Source of the DNA: Mesostigma viride
Lineage: Eukaryota > Streptophyta > Mesostigmatophyceae > Mesostigmatales > Mesostigmataceae
DNA length: 58,810 nucleotides
NCBI GenBank assembly: GCA_009746045.1
Contig: RPFO01000955.1
Span: 1-58,810 of the forward strand
Direction: 5' to 3'
Shown here: piece after piece, positions 22,361 to 33,480 of the stretch
Layout of the letters: every line of letters starts with the position of its first letter
Position numbering within the stretch: position 1 is the first letter of the stretch
Made by a program: the position numbers and the translations under genes
Notes under the pieces: generated by a model
What the model saw: the letters and a program-made list of their open reading frames with translations, nothing else
What the model was told of the DNA's origin: nothing
The model's database searches: none

Positions 22361-22480
22361 AATTAATCAATCAATTCATTTACACGTAACTGTGTCACGT
22401 GGGCACAAGTCCTCAGGGAAATTAATATGGGATGGGGTGGATGGATGTAGCCATATCTAGTTTGATCCTAGCTACAGGGC
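22360..22480 (+). repeat. Dispersed repeat with TTAATTAATT and ACACGTAACTGTGTCACGTG, copy 1
   Basis: It shares ATTAATTAAT, the CACGT...TCACGTG core, AAGTCCTCAG, ATGGGATGG and ATATCTAG-like blocks, in order, with 22,925-23,030. The core is also found in two copies in an intron at 15,473-15,580. Confidence 0.75.
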
Positions 22481-22924
22481 TGCGGGCACCACGGGCCGAC
22501 GGTATCGCTATGCATGCCAAACTTGGTCACACGCGCAGAGGCCCCACCGACTGGGAGGTGGTGTCCGTCATTACTGTATGCCACCTATCTATTCGCGTCA
22601 TCTGCCGCCATATTACAGACAAACCAATAGGTTACCCGGGCGTGAGCCCGCCCCGTCGAGGGTAGCACATGTCAATGCCTAGCCCATCGCGGAAAGTCCA
22701 GGGAGGGCGGCACGGCCGGCGCGCGCAGCCTGGGGCATGCCACTGACGTGAGCTGAGCGGGCCCGGGAGCTGTGCGGGCTTGGTGCCACCTAGTCTGTCT
22801 GAGGTGTCTACCTGATCTGTGCGGGCCGGGTGCCCAGCTAGGCCCAGGCGCCTGTGCCTAAGAATGTGGGAAACATACCGTAAATCAGCTTACAAATCCT
22901 CATTGTCAATGTGTGCACAAACCA

Positions 22925-23030
22925 ATTATTAATTAATTAATACTAGACACGTGACTGCGTCACGTGAGCAAAAGTCCTCAGTGGGAGGGGAACATGGGAT
23001 GGAATTGATGGTGTAAGCTATCTAGGTCCT
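22925..23030 (+). repeat. Dispersed repeat, copy 2, with perfect palindrome CACGTGACTGCGTCACGTG
   Basis: At 22948-22966 the core is a perfect inverted repeat of 8-bp arms around TGC. Flanks match the copy at 22,360. It may be a small non-autonomous element. Confidence 0.75.
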
Positions 23031-23199
23031 AGTGCACAAACCAAAGGGGCTGATAATAAGTGCCTTGCGCAGCATCTTGGTGACGGTGCCATCGAGTCGT
23101 TTCTCCAGCTCCTGCGTCAGCGTCCACATCTCGGCACATTGGGCATTCGAGTGACTATGCTATGCGAAATATAGACAAAGTTACGCCCGTGACAAGCAG

Positions 23200-24600
23200 C
23201 TATGACGACTCCGAAAGCCAAACCAGGGCTGCAAAAGGAGCTGGCACAGCTTCCCAGCGCCCAGCCCAACCCTCTCGCCCTCGCCATTGCCCAGCCGCCT
23301 GGCTTACCCGCCAAGCTGCATGATTGCCAAGCGCCTCGCCTGAGCCCAAGAAACCTTGCCACAATCGCAAATGGAGCCATTTCCTCCCCTGCGACTCTCG
23401 CCGCTTCTCCTTCATCGAGTGGTAAGAATTGTCCCCGCAGGAATGCACCGAGATTCTCCAGTTCCTCGAACAGGAACGGAAGCTCTTCATGCCCCAGAAG
23501 GGGGCGGCTATCGACTACAATGGAGACATGTCTTGGCTCTATGCTTTTGACGAAGTACACCAACGCCTGATTATCTTGACTAGCCAATTCTAGATCGGCC
23601 TCGGCGACATCACCGGAACGCTCTACACCCCAGCCCTCGTGCAGCAGGCCGTATCGGCTCCCTCCCTCTGCAAGGATGACCTCCGCGCAGTGTTGGAGGA
23701 GCATGTGACCTGGCCGCTGGCCGAGCAGCTAACATCGAGCGATCGCTACACACCACGCTCAACACGGTGGAGGCCCGGGTCTCCAATGTGGAAACGGCAA
23801 GCTAGTCCACAAGCTCCCGAACCTCTGAGCTTGACACGGTGCTGCACACCGGGGCGCAGGCATCTGAGACGCACGCTGCACTTGTCTCTCACCTTAACCA
23901 GGAGGGCAAGTGCGGCGCGGTGCTCATGAAGAAGCTTGCAGCCATCACCGCCCACACCGAGGCCCTGGCAACACAGGTGCCAAAGATAGCGGAGCAGACG
24001 GCCACCATCGCATCCCAGACACCCCGGCAGGATGCTGGCGACCTCCCGCAGTCCCGCCGCTCTCCTACGCGGACCTGCTGCGCTCAGCGACCGCCTCAAC
24101 CACAGACGCCATCGCCACGAAGCTCCAGGAGCTGGAGGACCACCGCCAGGCCAAGCAACGGGAGGCCACCGACCGCGCTCGCCGCGAGTGCCGAGTGGTG
24201 CTGCGTCGTTTCCCCAGAAGCCAGGTGAGACATCAACCTCCCTTGCCGACGAGCTCAAGAACCAGCTCCTTACCCTCGTGGGCCAGTGGTATAGGTGAGG
24301 TAGAACTGCGTGGGTGCCACCGCCTCCCCCACTCACGGGACGAGGCGGCTCCCCCACCAGTCCTGCTCACCTTCCCCTCCCCTGAGGACAAGCAGCGGTT
24401 CCTCTCTCATCGCAAGCGGTTGCACGATCGACCTCACCTGCCGGACGCTGGACGACGACCTGACCCCCGCGCAGCAGCAGCAGCGCCGCGACCTGTGGCC
24501 TGAATACCTCCGCCACAAGCAGGACCCCCAGAAGCCCAACAAGGTGTACATACTGGATGGGCGGGGACCTGATGATCAACCACAAGATATGGTCGCTCCC
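23200..24600 (+). pseudogene. Retroelement ORF1-like remnant
   Basis: Plus-strand protein blocks lie in different frames. The first is ECTEILQFLEQERKLFMPQK to TSQF-stop (about 23440-23595). The second is IGLGDITGTLYTPALVQQAV. A coiled-coil-like block around KLAAITAHTEALATQVPKIA follows, then YADLLRSATASTTDAIATKL. An RRM-like PVLLTFPSPEDKQRFLSHRK comes next, and finally DDDLTPAQQQQRRDLWPEY with NKVYILDGR. The last blocks match the ORF1/nucleic-acid-binding proteins of LINE-type elements, which end in (E/D)DLTPxQxxxR. In-frame TAA and TAG codons and several frame changes show decay. No reverse transcriptase follows directly. Confidence 0.6.
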
Positions 24601-24899
24601 TGACTGAGGGCTAGAATAGCCCTGGCTTGAACCATTGGTAGTCACTGCCGCCATGGCAGCCATGCCTACTAAGACTGTTTGCCTAGCCTAGCCATCACAC
24701 CTAGTCACGTGCGCCCCCGCTAACGCACGGTACACAACCAGCCATATAGCCTCAGCTTAGCCTTTGTACAGCCATGCTACGTCCTGGCTATGATCAGATT
24801 ACTTGCCCACGCTCCTTGTTATGATATGCTCACATGGATCTTATTGCACCCACAGCATTTGCCAGATCGTTTATCGTGTCCGATCGCAGCAGTGGCATG

Positions 24900-25040
24900 C
24901 CTCTGGCATGAAGGAGAAAGGGGGTCTCTGCCCTTTCTTCTGTTGTGCACACACAGGGATTAAAAGCACTCTGGTGCTCCGTGACTCCCCAACGGGAGCA
25001 CGAGTTTAATTAATTAATTAATTAATCTCGGCGCTGTAGG
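24900..25040 (+). repeat. Dispersed repeat, copy 2 of 2
   Basis: This is the partner of 11,435-11,575. It shares GTGCACACACAGGG, CTGGTGCTCCGTGACTCCCC, AACGGGAGC and a long TTAATTAA tail. Confidence 0.65.
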
Positions 25041-26130
25041 TCAGAATCGTCAGAATGACGACCTCAAAAGAGGTTGCCCTTGACCATCTGGGGCAGGGCG
25101 GGGTTCAGTGCTCCGCCAGCGACGGTGCTCGTGGAGCTGCGCCCAGGCCATGCCGATTAAAGTTTATTAAATTAAATTATAACATGACTCACGTTGGGAG
25201 ATCATGTAGCACATATTCCCTTGCATGCTGGATGCCATGGAGGTGGGCGAAGCCGCGAAACCGAACTAGTCTAACTCTAAGCTAATCTATCTATAAAAAA
25301 CTCTAACTCAGTACTCTACTCAGCAAAGTGCCCCAAGTTCCTCTTGGGGGGGGGGGGGGCGTTGCACACAGGGGCTGGCGTGTGAGCCTGCCAGCCTGGA
25401 CAATCGTCTTCTGGACACCTCTTCTTGTCCTGCATAGCAGTCCAAGCAAGAGAGAGGGAGTGAATGCGATGTTCAAACGGGGCTGGGACCACTATAGGTC
25501 GGCCAGCAATGTCAGCTGTGGGTCGGTCATGGCACATGCTTACCCATCTTTTTAGGAATGTCCTTGGGGCCAGGCCAGGTCAGGATATTATGCCGCCCTG
25601 GCTGGCCAAGCCGCTGCCGGCCAGACCGAGGTCGGTGTCTACCTGACTCAGTGCCAGCAAGATTTTTACATCCGGCGGACTGCCGGCTGCGAAAGACCTA
25701 CACCTGATCCACGACTGGATGTCGTGGACGGTGGTCGGCTGAACTAATCAGAACTCGTATTCCGGGAACAGAATACTCATACAAATATCACATCGTTCTG
25801 CATCCGGATATTGACATGTAGCTTTTATCGACCAGAACCAGAATCCATGTTAAATCCTAGTCCGCGGGCGTTGCCCCTCGGAAAGTAGACGTGAGTCACT
25901 TTATGCCATTGCACTTAACCGAGAGAGGATAGGTAAATAAAACACCAACACCTATATGCCCGCCGTCGTGCACCGTTGGACGATGATGCACAACGTGAGC
26001 ATGCATGATGCATAATACAGTAGATGATCGACCCACAACCGGCCCAACAACGACACTCCCGATCGTGGACTGTTTCGGAATAGCAGTGTCCATTTTCCCA
26101 GTAAAAGTCCTAAATTTAGGACCAAGTGGA
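25041..26130. other. Intergenic DNA, no gene seen
   Basis: It contains a 13-G run near 25347-25360 and mixed DNA. I see no protein, RNA gene or repeat structure that I can support. Confidence 0.45.
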
Positions 26131-26136
26131 ATTAAA

Positions 26137-28052
26137 ATATATATATATTAATAATATAATTACTTACAGCAGAGTGAAATCTCTCAAACCAAAGCAAACG
26201 CCCAGCTATAAACCTATATACAGAGCCATGTCAAATCTCTATACTACGATAAGACCAATGGAAACTCCTAACGGGAGGAACCTAATAGCCCTGCTGCACC
26301 GCAAAATCAGCCCGCGTACGGCGGAGCATGATGTCAGCCATGGCCCGAGTCAGCGCCACCGACAAGCGCTGACGCCAATATGACGTCCAGGTCCGCGCCG
26401 ACCATGGGGCCCGCTGGCCCTCCAGGTCCAGCCGGTCCTCCCGGAGCCGGCAACACTCCTTGAAGAAGGCGGAGGTCAGGGGCCCCATGGCCCCAAACTC
26501 CTCCAGGACAAAGGGCACCACACGATGGTGCCCGACGTCGCCGTAGGCCAGGAGCTTGGCCCGCTCCGCCCGGTCCGCCGTGTAACCTGCCGTGAGGGAG
26601 GCCCCAGCCACGTGGCTAAGAGCCAAGGGCCGCGCCACCGAAACGTCGATAAGCAGATGCCGGCCACCCCCCTCAAAGTCCAGCACCACGATGTCAGGCC
26701 GGTGGTTGGGGGAATTGAAGGCAGCGCCATCCGCATCCTCGGACCGGATGTTCGCGTGGGGGAAAACCGACCGAATCATGGCGAGCACCACCGTCAGGAG
26801 GACAGTGTGCAAATACAAATACCAATTCTGATTCTGTTGGCCCCCCATGCAGGCAAGGTAGTGAGTCCCCGTGGGATCCAGCGGCTGCCCACAGCTACCA
26901 CAAGGCCGCCCGGCCGGAACAAGAGGCTGCGGGGCAAATAGCTGGTGCCGGAGCGCCACCGAGTAGTGGCTGGGAGCCAAGGCGAATGGGGGGGCCATGG
27001 GAAGAGCACGAAGGTACGCCGAGCCCACACTCCGCAAGGAAAGCGAGAACAGCCACGCACGTCCCTGGGCGTTGAGGTCCGCGAAAAGAGCAATCCAATC
27101 AGCCGTGTGCAGAATACCCGCGTAGGTTTTCTGGTGTTTATCGATGACGCGAGCAGGGAATGCGGCGGGAGATTGAACGGAGGCGACCGAGGGAGTGCCG
27201 CGAGGGAGGTGGCGCTGTACCGCCTGAGCGGCACGGACGGGAGAACAGGCCTGCTGGATCTCAGCATAGGCCTCCTGGATGGCGGTGACGAAGGGCAAAG
27301 GGCTGCTGGGGTCCAGGAGGTCAGGCGCTGCCGTTGCCAAAAGGGGCAGGAGCCGGCAGCTTTCCGCCCACGACTGAGCGACGGAGCCCAAAAATGCTGC
27401 TGGGGCCAGCCGGGCGGCACGAGTCAGACCACAGCCACCCATCCGTGCAGGCAGGGAGGCAATGCGAGTAGCATGTGGCGGGAGGTCGGGGCCCGGGACC
27501 AGCTGCGCCAAGGCCGACTGGATGCGTTCGTCGTGGCCCTCGGCGGCCAGCCGGACCTGAGCCGGAAGAGCGCCCCGGAGCCAGTGAACGACGCGAGGGT
27601 GAGCGCAAAACCACAGAAGCAGACCCTTGGTCTGCGAATCATGAAGGCGCGCAATCAAGGGCAGTACCTCAGTGCGTGCCTCGAGGGCGGCCCGCAGAGC
27701 ATCGATGACAAACGCGGGGTCGCCAACCGGAACGCCGAGGACATCCAACCCAGGGAGGCGCTCGTCCCGGCCCAAGAGCTGGGGCGGGAAGCCGGAGCAA
27801 TCACCTTGGGGCGAGTACACCGCGCACTTGGCCAGGGTCAACTGGAGGTTGATGTCGGCCACCGCGGTCTGCAGTGCCAGCAGAGCCGCGGTGGTGTCCG
27901 GCACAGGGCCCAGAAGGTAGATATCATCCAAGTAGGCCTGAATAGCGACCGCCGGGTGGGCAGCATGGACCGCTTGGAGGCAACCCTGGAGGGGGGCGGC
28001 AAAGTACAGGGGTCCCAGGGGGTCCCCTTGCTGGGTGCCCGACCGCGACAAT
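26137..28052 (-). mobile_element. Non-LTR retrotransposon copy A (5'-truncated), with restriction-like endonuclease
   Basis: The minus strand carries the second half of the reverse transcriptase, the zinc knuckle, the endonuclease and a 3' UTR of about 145 bp that ends in TA repeats. The same 3' UTR follows copies B and C. The truncated 5' end abuts a TATATATA tract at about 28053, where copy B starts in the opposite direction. A is the longest copy in the window. Confidence 0.85.
26282..28050 (-). CDS. RT-endonuclease polyprotein fragment of copy A
   Basis: Open for about 590 codons without a break. RT motifs are QQGDPLGPLYFAAPL and AYLDDIYLLG (the YxDD box). The C-terminal part has the zinc knuckle CGSCGQPLDPTGTHYLAC (C-x2-C-x9-H-x3-C) and then RPDIVVLDFEGGGRHLLIDV. 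The latter has the PD-(D/E)xK-like spacing seen in the restriction-like endonucleases of R2/CRE-type non-LTR elements. The protein ends in QQGY and a TAG stop. RT motifs before QGDPLGPL are missing, so it is not autonomous. Confidence 0.85.
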
Positions 28053-28735
28053 ATATATATGCAAATGCGGTGGTGCTCGCCATGATTCGGTTGGTTTTCC
28101 CCCACGCGAACATCCGGTCCGAGGATGCGGATGGCGCTGCCTTCAATTCCCCCAACCACCGGCCTGACATCGTGGTGCTGGACTTTGAGGGGGGTGGCCG
28201 GCATCTGCTTATCGACGTTTCGGTGGCGCGGCCCTTGGCTCTTAGCCACGTGGCTGGGGCCTCCCTCACGGCAGGTTACACGGCGGACCGGGCGGAGCGG
28301 GCCAAGCTCCTGGCCTACGGCGACGTCGGGCACCATCGTGTGGTGCCCTTTGTCCTGGAGGAGTTTGGGGCCATGGGGCCCCTGACCTCCGCCTTCTTCA
28401 AGGAGTGTTGCCGGCTCCGGGAGGACCGGCTGGACCTGGAGGGCCAGCGGGCCTCATGGTCGGCGCGGACCTGGACGTCATATTGGCGTCAGCGCTTGTC
28501 GGTGGCGCTGACTCGGGCCATGGCTGACATTATGCTCCGCCGTACGCGGGTTGATTTTGCGGTGCAGCAGGGCTATTAGGTTCCTCCCGTTAGGAGTTTC
28601 CATTGGTCTTATCGTAGTATAGAGATTTGACATGGCTCTGTATAGAGGTTTATAGCTGGGCGTTTGCTTTGGTTTGAGTGATTTCACTCTGCTGTAAGTA
28701 ATTATATTATTAATATATAATATATATGCAAACAT
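28053..28735 (+). mobile_element. Non-LTR retrotransposon copy B (5'-truncated)
   Basis: Copy B contains only the endonuclease end (frame 28070-28579, from VVLAMIRLVFPHANIRSE to QQGY) and the 3' UTR. A 13-bp target duplication, ATATATATGCAAA, flanks it at about 28056-28068 and 28722-28734. It is head to head with copy A. Because both copies have complete 3' ends, this is two insertions and not a twin-primed inversion. Confidence 0.85.
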
Positions 28736-29027
28736 TAAAATTTGACCCTGGCATTCGTGCCCATGACAGATAACACACTTTTTTAGTTCCTATCAAAAAC
28801 CTGGGGTCAAATAATTACATTTAGTGCATGAATGGGCCCTGCCACCTGCCAGACCTCCAAGCGCGAATTTGGCCAAAAAGGGGTTTTAGGACCATTAGGA
28901 CCAGTTAGTGTCAACGCATTACCATGCTATCCACACGGTCCCTTGAGCATCTTACAAGCGCTAGGGGACCCTACGAGGCCTTGGGATGGCGGGGCAGCGT
29001 ATAACAAGGCCATACCCTGCTGTGGCT
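28736..29027. other. Host DNA between copies B and C, probably continuation of the LTR element
   Basis: With copy C removed, this DNA would join directly to 30,067. Read on the minus strand, it stays mostly open past one TAG, as expected if it continues the pol gene that ends at 30,066. No RT motif is recognisable. Confidence 0.4.
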
Positions 29028-30066
29028 GCCTCTATATATACGCCGCATTCCCTGCTCGCGTCATCGATAAACACCAGAAAACCTACGCGGGTATTCTGCA
29101 CACGGCTGATTGGATTGCTCTTTTCGCGGACCTCAACGCCCAGGGACGTGCGTGGCTGTTCTCGCTTTCCTTGCGGAGTGTGGGCTCGGCGTACCTTCGT
29201 GCTCTTCCCATGGCCCCCCATTCGCCTTGGCTCCCAGCCACTACTCGGTGGCGCTCCGGCACCAGCTATTTGCCCCGCAGCCTCTTGTTCCGGCCGGGCG
29301 GCCTTGTGGTAGCTGTGGGCAGCCGCTGGATCCCACGGGGACTCACTCCCTTGCCTGCATGGGGGGCCAACAGAATCAGAATTGGTATTTGTATTTGCAC
29401 ACTGTCCTCCTGACGGTGGTGCTCGCCATGATCCGGTCGGTTTTCCCCCACGCGAACATCCGGTCCGAGGATGCGGATGGCGCTGCCTTCTATTCCCCCA
29501 ACCACCGGCCTGACATCGTGGTGCTGGACTTTGAGGGGGGTGGCCGGCATCTGCTTATTGACGTTTCGGTGGCGCGGCCCTTGGCTCTTAGCCACGTGGC
29601 TGGGGCCTCCCTCACGGCAGGTTACACGGCGGACCGGGCGGAGCGGGCCAAGCTCCTGGCCTACGGCGACGTCGGGCACCATCGTGTGGTGCCCTTTGTC
29701 CTGGAGGAGTTTGGGGCCATGGGGCCCCTGACCTCCGCCTTCTTCAAGGAGTGTTGCCGGCTCCGGGAGGACCGGCTGGACCTGGAGGGCCAGCGGGCCC
29801 CATGGTCGGCGCGGACCTGGACGTCATATTGGCGTCAGCGCTTGTCGGTGGCGCTGACTCGGGCCATGGCTGACATCATGCTCCGCCGTACGCGGGCTGA
29901 TTTTGCGGTGCAGCAGGGCTATTAGGTTCCTCCCGTTAGGCGTTTCCATTGGTCTTATCGTAGTATAGAGCTTTGACATGGCTCTGTATATAGGTTCATA
30001 GCTGGGCGTTTGCTTTGGTTTGAGTGATTTCACTCTGCTGTAAGTAATTATATTTTTAATATATAT
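29028..30066 (+). mobile_element. Non-LTR retrotransposon copy C (5'-truncated)
   Basis: An 11-bp target duplication, TATATATACGC, flanks it at about 29032-29042 and 30055-30067. The coding part (about 29043-29925) begins in AFPARVIDKHQKTYAGILH and ends in QQGY-TAG. Compared with copy A, a C run near 29214-29220 has lost one base, which shifts the frame at LPMAP. A Tyr in the zinc knuckle is Ser. It is inserted in the minus-strand LTR element. Confidence 0.85.
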
Positions 30067-30069
30067 ACG

Positions 30070-31380
30070 CGTGCTTAACCGGCCTGACCCCCTGTGAGAG
30101 AGTTTTGACCTGAGCCACCCCTGATGCAGCTTTCGCTTTAAGCGCCTGAGCACGCCACAAGGCCGTGACCGTTGAAGCCAGGTCCCTAAGTGGGCGAGGC
30201 GCATGGGCAGGACCCTGACCCTCCGGCGAGGCCACGCTAGGCGGGCCTCCCACATTATCCGTGGCTAGCACAGGAGGTGAGTCACTACGTGCACTAGGTC
30301 CTGTCAAACCCACCCCATCCTCATCCCACCCATCCACGGGGTCATATTGTGGCCCAGGGGAGGGGGGGGGTGTAGCTGTGTCTGCCCCTGGGAGCGACCC
30401 GTGGGGTACCACCTCAGATGCTACGACAGGCGCACTATCCTTCACTACCCACCCCAGTGCCCTGTTGGCTGCCAGCTCACTCTCCATGCCATCCCCTTGC
30501 GTATAGCCTGCCACCGATGCCCATGGTACCCTATACACCCGATCATTCCACTCTATGTCTATGACCCGCAGCGGCCAGTCTAACTTTGTGATGGCCCCAG
30601 GCCCCTGCATGGTGCCCCGTTTGCCGCTGGGCGAGCTCTCCTTGTGGAACATGACCAACTGCCCGACCTCAAAAGCGCTAGACAAATCAGGCAGTGTGGC
30701 ATCCTTGAGCCGCAGCTTGGCGGCGGTATCCTGTAGATGCTGTTGGTATGCCTCTACTACCTCGGGTGAGTAGGTGCCCGCTGACAGCCCCCGAGGCGTG
30801 ACTAGCCCAAAGCCCTTGACATCGAGCACGTGCCTATGGTTGCACACATGCATGAGCTCCTTGCACCACGCCGTCTTGACCGCGTAGGATTTGCCATGTG
30901 GGTTATCCTGTCGCTTGGCTGCCACAGTCTTGACATAGCTTACAGTGCGATCTATCATGCCCATATTGCCGTGATCCTCACGCCCCACGATGACCACAGC
31001 CTCCATCCCCGGCAGACCTTGCACACAGCGGAACTGCTGGTCTAGCATGAGCTCCACTACGGGATGAAAGAAAGCCAGGCTGATCTTGATAGCCCTGTGC
31101 AGGTCAGCCTCAAACATGTGAGGCAGCGGCTCAATGTAGGTGACCTTGCTGAACCTATCCTTGACTATGAAATAGGTGTCCCCCCTTCCATGTGCATGAC
31201 ATCCCCCACAAGGTACCCTCGCTCCAAGGGTGGAGTCTTGGCATGCCGCCTACGCGACTTCTTCCTGATCTTGATGCAGGCAGGACACTGAGCACGCACA
31301 TTCTTCAGCTCGTTGTATAAAGGTGCCCCTAACATGTGTGCCCCCTCTACCTCGGCTTGGGCCTCATGCCCCGGTATGCA
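30070..31380 (-). pseudogene. Integrase-like pol fragment
   Basis: The HHCC-type start is read as PGHEAQAEVEGAHMLGAPLY and then AQCPACIKIRKKSRRRHAKT. GDVMHMEGG and, after a frame change near 31170, YFIVKDRFSKVTYIEPLPHM belong to the catalytic core (first Asp region). A chromodomain-free C-terminal part with FEVGQLVMFHKESSPSGKRG and RVIDIEWNDRVYRVPWASVA resembles the DNA-binding end of retroviral-type integrases. An acidic Pro-rich tail follows. The end is interrupted by non-LTR copy C. Confidence 0.7.
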
Positions 31381-31399
31381 CGGTGCATCTGGTATGCTA

Positions 31400-33093
31400 A
31401 CAGTTTCAGGGTGACAGCCTGAGGTGCAGTGGCATTGTCAGGATTCTCAACAGGTGGGGTGACTACTGGGGTAGTGACATTGGCTAACTGGGCAGCGTCA
31501 GAGGCTGCACGAAAGGCCGCCCGTGTGAGCACCTTGCCAATGTGAAGATCCACACTAGGGTGGTGTGTACCGAGAACATCTGCCCGCCCAGCATTCTCTT
31601 GCACTGTCACAACATTCCTCATAGGCCCAACCGCCCCAGTATCTAGCTGGGGTGCTGCAGTAGTGCTTGGTCGCTCGGCGTTGTACACACCCGACCTAGA
31701 AGACACCACATTGCTTAGGTCACGCATTGTAGACCCGTGCTCAGAAAGCACGTGATCCTGGCGCGACAGAGCCAGAGCAGCATCAACGGATTGCGTGAGC
31801 ACATCACGGAATGAGACAGAGGATGCAGTCACGTTGCTTTTAGGAACGATGTCAGGCTCTACGACGGCCCGGTTCAGCGTGACGCATTGAGCAAAAGAAG
31901 GGGTATCGAGCGTGCTCTCACCTGACTTTCGTGCTGCCCGTCGCTCTGCCCACTCCTCGCGTGTGCCGTGGACGACGATGCGCTTGGCCTTGCACGCCTC
32001 CACGCTGTGACCACGCAGAACGTCGTGGCACTTGCGGCAAAGGTTGTCCTCGAGCTCCAGGTCCGGGCGAACTCGGCAGTCATCCCGGACATGGCGACGT
32101 CCGAAGCAGCGCTCACAGCGTTGCTTGCGGTCAGTAGACGCCCCCTGCTGCCGCTTGGCCGGGGGATTATCACCCTGCTTGGCGTCGCCACCATGCCCGC
32201 GCTTGCGCCCTCGCTGGCCCCCGTTGTTGCCGTGGCCGACGACCTTTTTCAGGATGGCCGTAAGCTCCGACCGCGTAATTGGAGCCTCTGCGCCTGAAGA
32301 AGAAGACGCGCCGGTATCCGCCTTGCGCAGGGATGGCAGAGCGGCCGAGGCAGTCGGCTTGGACTGCGCACTCTTGAAGCATGAGATCAAATACAGCATG
32401 CCCTCGTCGAAACTGACAGCACTCTTCTTTTTGAGTTCCGTCGCTATGGTCAGATGCACATCCGACGACAGGTCTCATTTCTTGAGAAATCGATTGCACA
32501 GGAAAATGGGCTTGAGAGTATCTAGCAGCTTGTGCTTGTGCACGAAGACCTGGAAATCACGTGCAGCCCCGGGCAAATTTGCCTTATTAACTGCGTAGCC
32601 CTCGAAATAGTTGAAGGCTTGCTCGTCGGCCTCTTCCTTAGACCGCGACAAGTGCATGGGCATCTAGACCGTGGTAAAAAACTTCCCAGGTTTGTTTGTT
32701 GTCGTCCGCAATGCGAACTAGATTGGCAATGTTGGGGTGCTTGGTTGTACTGCAGAATACTGCACGGAACTTGCCAATCAGCTCCGAATCTTTGTCCGCG
32801 CGTCCATCGCGCAGACGCTTGAGAGCAGCCAGAAAATCTGCTGCGTCGTCCGCCGTATAGTCGGCAGGTAGATCAGCGGGCACCTCCGTTTGCTTCAGAG
32901 GGCCGCGATTCAGTGCATCGTCAGCAGCAAGCATCAAATGCTTGAACTGCTTGGCCAGTTCAGGTTGCGCCACGAGGGTTTGCATCAACCTCGTGGCCTC
33001 GTCCGCACTAAAGCGTGGCAGGACGGTCCCTGCGGCCTCGCCACTTGGCGTATCTGTGTGTTCGCCCGTGCGGCTCCGTGTACCGGAAGCCAT
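31400..33093 (-). pseudogene. gag-like gene with CCHC zinc knuckles
   Basis: It starts MASGTRSRTGEHTDTPSGEA and has a helical gag-like stretch around LMQTLVAQPELAKQFKHLML. It changes frame near 32650 and again near 32470. It continues with VHLTIATELKKKSAVSFDEG. A Lys/Arg/Gly-rich basic patch is followed by CERCFGRRHVRDDC, a C-x2-C-x4-H-x4-C zinc knuckle, and a second C-x2-C-x6-H-x4-C. The product would package the element RNA. The frame changes show it is not functional as read. Confidence 0.7.
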
Positions 33094-33480
33094 CGGGATT
33101 TTTATGAATACAAGTTAAAGCCCCGACCGGCTGAGCTATGGCGGTCGGTCACGTTGAGCTTGGGATAAGGTGAACACAGAGAACTGCTGTCGGAGCTGGC
33201 CAACCACTGGTTTATGTCTTAGCCAGCAAAGCCTATCCGGTTAGCCGTAACCGTGGGACAAGCTAGCTGTCCGTACCGACCCGGATAAGGCCCCGGACTG
33301 GGGCCTAGATGGCGCCGGCCCTAGGCGCCGCCCTTAGACCGGTCGACCGCATCGGACCGCCGGATTATAGCCGGCGGCTTAGCGGACGCTAGCGGAAGGC
33401 GTGCGGACGGACATGGGGAACTTAGAGCCAGATCCTAGGGCTCTAGAGTTACTCAACTAACACACTGGGGGATCAGATGC
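33094..33480 (-). other. Possible 5' leader or LTR of the gag-integrase element
   Basis: It lies directly upstream of the gag start. On the minus strand it begins near 33468 with TGTGTTAGTTGAG. It contains a short tRNA-like hairpin, CCGACCGCCATAGCTCAGCC (about 33125-33155). No second LTR is in the window, so LTR identity cannot be proved. Confidence 0.3.

Larger units (their letters stand above)
30067..33093 (-). mobile_element. LTR-type retroelement remnant, gag-integrase
   Basis: Reading on the minus strand, gag comes first (about 33093-31400) and integrase second (about 31380-30070), the order of Ty1/copia elements. RT and RNase H are missing; the reading is cut by non-LTR copy C. At least four frame changes make it inactive. 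Confidence 0.7.

Noticed and set aside
26945-28579. 544-codon plus-strand open frame opposite retrotransposon copy A
   Set aside because: Its first part is antisense to the RT gene; only the end (28070-28579) is real and belongs to copy B.
26137-28735. Twin-priming inversion of a single non-LTR insertion
   Set aside because: Both head-to-head parts have their own complete 3' UTR, and copy B has its own target duplication, so they are two insertions.
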